Shown one piece after another: positions 5,634 to 7,985 of a stretch of 7,985 nucleotides of DNA. The position numbers and the translations under genes are program-made. The notes under the pieces were generated by a model. The model did no database searches. It saw nothing but the letters and a program-made list of their open reading frames with translations, and was not told the origin of the DNA. The stretch is taken from NCBI GenBank assembly GCA_903944555.1, contig CAJASG010000365.1, positions 1 through 7,985 on the forward strand. Reading direction: 5' to 3'. This stretch comes from an uncultured beta proteobacterium. Its GTDB lineage: Bacteria > Pseudomonadota > Gammaproteobacteria > Burkholderiales > Burkholderiaceae_C. The number at the start of each line of letters is the position of its first letter. The first letter of the stretch is position 1.

Positions 5634-7930
5634 CCGATACGAACGCAATTTTGCTACGCCTGAGTAAGGATGAGTCCTTGTGGGCCGCGCCGTTGGTGGG
5701 CGCACTTGACACCTTGCTGGCTTGCGCTGACAAGAACATTGACGTGGATACGGCATCCGTCTGGCAGTTCGCGGGAAAGGGGAGTCAGATGGTGTGCATT
5801 GCCAGCTACGTGCGGGGACTGGGCGTTGTGCCCGCCACCGGAGTGCTGGATGCGGTGGATTGCCCTGCATATTTTGATGCGATGAATGGGCATCGCGTAT
5901 TGGCGGTGGACGATGCGCAGTGTGACCCACGCACGAAGGACCTGACGGAGTCTTATCTCAAACCGAATAATGTGCACGCGCTGTTGGATGCCACCATTCG
6001 ACGCGCAGGGAAAATGGTGGGGGTGTTGTGCTGTGAGCAGAGGAATACTTCCCGTGGTTGGGGTCTGGCGGAAATAGATATGGCGCGTGGCCTTGCCGAT
6101 TTGGCCGGGCAATTGATGCTGATTTCCGAGCTGCGCCGACGCGACCAGTTGCAAAGTTTGTTGCTGAGTCTTGCTCCTGAGTTGGGTCAAAACCACACAG
6201 AAAAACAACTGGCCGAACTGGCCTTGAAAAAGTTGGTGCAGTTGTTTCCGGGTATTTGGGCTGCGTTTTATCGGCCCGACCCTGATCCTGGTTATCTGCA
6301 AGTCCTGTCCTATCACGCACCGGAAGCCCCACCGGCCTATGTGAATGCCATGCAAAAGGTGCATTTGGACAGTAGCGTACTGGGTATTGCAATACGTGAG
6401 CGGCGCATTGTTGCGATACGTGATGCGGGGTTAATACAGTTCAATCAGGGCGAGCAAAGCAAGGCCTTGGGAGTTGTCTGTTCCATCGGTATTCCGTTAA
6501 TGCACGACGAGGTCGCCATTGGCGGGGTGATCATTGGCGTTCGCAGCCAAGATGTGATTGGGGATGACGAGTTAGCGGCTTTTTCACTGGCCTCGACCTC
6601 CTTTGCTGTGGCGTTGGCCAATGCACGCAATGTGCACGAATTGCGCCATCGGGCGCTGCATGATTCATTGACCGGTCTACCCAATCGCGACAAGCTGCAA
6701 CAGGATATTGAGCATTTGACGGGGCGTGGTTCTAGCGGCTCTGAGTTGACCATGCTGTTGTTGAATGTGAAAGATTTCAGACAGATCAATGACACGCTGG
6801 GACGCGGTAGCGCCGATCGATTGCTCCAACAATTGGCCGAGAGAGTGTCCGCATTTTCCAGAGATATGGGCGGGCAGGCTTATCGGCTTGTAGGCGACGA
6901 GTTTGCTGTTTTGGTGTCTGTCGGAGGGCTTGTCGTGAACTCGCGTGCGCAGGCTGAATTGCTACAGAAAATCGCCGCAGATCCCCTTGATGCAGCGGGG
7001 CTGACCCTGATATTGCGCACACGTATTGGCGTGGCGAGCCTGCCTTTACATGGCGCGGATGGCTATGAATTGCTTCGCTCCGCAGACACCGCTTTGGCTT
7101 GGGCCGCGACGGATGTTTCAGGCATCTGCGTGTACGACTTGTTGCGCGATACCAGTGGCCCGCGTAGCCTGGAGATGGTGGCCGAGTTGCGCCTTGCCCT
7201 CGAAAACAATGAGTTGACGCTGCATTTGCAGCCCAAAATTTCAATTCTGAACCGAAAGCTTGTGGGGTGCGAGGCACTGCTGCGCTGGGTGCATCCCCGC
7301 TTTGGCAATGTGCCTCCGACCAGTTTTATTGCCGTGGCGGAAAAGGCAGATCTTATGGGGCTGCTGACCTTGTGGGTGGCCAAGCGTGCGCTACAGCATG
7401 CGTGTGAGCTACGCGCAGCGGGTTTGGATATCAGTATCGCCATCAATGTCTCGGCACACAACATGGTGGATATGGAGTTTCCGCGTCAGCTTGAGTCCTT
7501 GATTGCCCAATCTGGCCTGGATGCGTCGGCCCTCACTTTGGAGATCACTGAAACGGTGCTGATGAGTGACCCTGATCGCGCGGCCACGGTAATTGCCGAT
7601 CTGGCAGCACTAGGTTTGGCGCTGGACATTGATGACTTTGGAACGGGCTACTCGTCACTAGCTTACTTGCGTCGTTTGCCGCTCAAGTCCTTGAAAATTG
7701 ACCGCGCCTTTGTGATGGAACTAACGGCCAATCTGCAAGATGTGCACATCGTGCGGTCCACAGTCGGGCTTGCACATGGGTTGGGTCTGAGTGTGATTGC
7801 GGAGGGTGTGGAGGACGAAGCAACGCTGGCGCTGCTGGGGGAACTGGGGTGTGACATGGCCCAGGGCTTTGGCATTGGTCGGCCGCAACCGGTGAGCGAT
7901 TTCATCACCTGGGCCAAGCAATGGCCATAA
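5630..7930 (+). CDS. GAF-GAF-GGDEF-EAL protein, predicted c-di-GMP phosphodiesterase with degenerate GGDEF
   Basis: A 766-residue cytoplasmic signalling protein with no membrane segments. Two GAF sensor domains lie at about 20-168 and 185-335, the first with ASVWQF and the second with a typical SIGIPL...GGVIIGVR ending. A helical linker leads to a GGDEF domain (about 340-502) that begins with HDSLTGLPNR. Its signature reads VGDEF (421-425) instead of GGDEF, the metal-binding Asp of the usual LDLDxF is Asn379 (LNVKDF), and no RxxD inhibitory site precedes it, so cyclase activity is doubtful. The EAL domain (about 515-766) looks complete: E548 in EALLRW, N606 in INVS, E638 in LEITE, D668-D669 in DDFGTGYSS, K689 in LKIDR, E725 in AEGVE and Q745 in AQGF. 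The protein therefore probably hydrolyses c-di-GMP to pGpG. The GGDEF part may bind GTP and activate it, as known for other such hybrids. Signal and targets are unknown. Confidence 0.93.
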   Translation: MTDTNAILLRLSKDESLWAAPLVGALDTLLACADKNIDVDTASVWQFAGKGSQMVCIASYVRGLGVVPATGVLDAVDCPAYFDAMNGHRVLAVDDAQCDPRTKDLTESYLKPNNVHALLDATIRRAGKMVGVLCCEQRNTSRGWGLAEIDMARGLADLAGQLMLISELRRRDQLQSLLLSLAPELGQNHTEKQLAELALKKLVQLFPGIWAAFYRPDPDPGYLQVLSYHAPEAPPAYVNAMQKVHLDSSVLGIAIRERRIVAIRDAGLIQFNQGEQSKALGVVCSIGIPLMHDEVAIGGVIIGVRSQDVIGDDELAAFSLASTSFAVALANARNVHELRHRALHDSLTGLPNRDKLQQDIEHLTGRGSSGSELTMLLLNVKDFRQINDTLGRGSADRLLQQLAERVSAFSRDMGGQAYRLVGDEFAVLVSVGGLVVNSRAQAELLQKIAADPLDAAGLTLILRTRIGVASLPLHGADGYELLRSADTALAWAATDVSGICVYDLLRDTSGPRSLEMVAELRLALENNELTLHLQPKISILNRKLVGCEALLRWVHPRFGNVPPTSFIAVAEKADLMGLLTLWVAKRALQHACELRAAGLDISIAINVSAHNMVDMEFPRQLESLIAQSGLDASALTLEITETVLMSDPDRAATVIADLAALGLALDIDDFGTGYSSLAYLRRLPLKSLKIDRAFVMELTANLQDVHIVRSTVGLAHGLGLSVIAEGVEDEATLALLGELGCDMAQGFGIGRPQPVSDFITWAKQWP

Positions 7931-7956
7931 AAAGAGCCGGTCATAACCGGCTCTTT
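7931..7956. terminator. Strong bidirectional intrinsic terminator
   Basis: AAAGAGCCGGT (7931-7941) and ACCGGCTCTTT (7946-7956) form an 11-bp stem with a 4-base loop, CATA. It starts right after the TAA stop of the c-di-GMP gene. The plus strand ends in only three T residues, while the minus strand reads CTCTTTTTATGG, a run of five T. It thus suits transcripts from both sides, which suggests a convergent gene to the right of the window. Confidence 0.85.
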
Positions 7957-7985
7957 GAATGACGTGAAGCCGTTTACTTCATTTC
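7957..7985. other. Short right edge; possible 3' end of a convergent minus-strand gene
   Basis: Only 29 bases remain. On the minus strand one frame reads GAA ATG AAG TAA from the window edge, with a stop at 7976-7974, and the preceding terminator is oriented to suit such a gene. Three codons are too few to call a gene. Confidence 0.15.

Noticed and set aside
5654..6364. A 236-residue minus-strand frame inside the c-di-GMP gene
   Set aside because: It is opposite the clear GAF domains, has a His/Gln/Arg-rich shadow composition and no ribosome binding site.
1..7985. Defence system, mobile element or CRISPR array
   Set aside because: No transposase, integrase, nuclease, reverse transcriptase, direct-repeat array or terminal inverted repeats are visible; the genes belong to ordinary transport, lipid-type metabolism and signalling families.

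Overview
The window looks like a chromosomal segment of a moderately GC-rich beta-proteobacterium, most likely Burkholderiales and perhaps a Rhodoferax- or Polaromonas-like member of the Comamonadaceae. This placement is an inference from the gene families, the GC-rich third codon positions and the gene style; there is no rRNA or marker gene here to settle it. I see no insertion sequence, CRISPR array, tRNA or phage gene.

Layout. (1) Positions 1-2233, plus strand: the 3' end of a LivH-type ABC permease, a complete LivM-type permease and an alpha/beta hydrolase. The genes are tightly packed (a strong ribosome binding site between the permeases, then an ATGA stop/start overlap), so this is the downstream end of a branched-chain-amino-acid-type uptake operon. 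Its ATPases and binding protein are not in the window and would have to lie upstream. (2) Positions 2234-2386: a non-coding gap with a plausible extended -10 promoter and an AT-rich dyad. (3) Positions 2387-3214, plus: a secreted periplasmic binding protein of the family-3 type, standing alone. (4) Positions 3242-5356, minus: a 704-residue protein. Its C-terminal half matches the layout of cyanobacterial long-chain acyl-ACP reductase (NADPH-binding glycine motif and catalytic-type cysteine), and its N-terminal half is one I cannot identify. It converges with gene 3 across only 27 bases, where a strong hairpin ends exactly at the stop codon of gene 3. (5) Positions 5357-5629: the divergent spacer, which holds a possible small ORF overlapping the next start by ATGA. 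(6) Positions 5630-7930, plus: a GAF-GAF-GGDEF-EAL protein, predicted to be a c-di-GMP phosphodiesterase with a degenerate GGDEF domain. It is followed by a strong bidirectional terminator hairpin at 7931-7956.

How they may fit together. The uptake operon probably imports a small carboxylate or amino-acid-like compound, or an ester or amide of one, and the hydrolase may process it. The acyl-ACP-reductase-like protein would make a fatty aldehyde if its activity is conserved, and the GAF/EAL protein lowers c-di-GMP in response to an unknown ligand. Nothing in the sequence links these three units into one pathway. The two most notable items are the acyl-ACP-reductase-like fusion protein and the small ORF coupled to the c-di-GMP gene.
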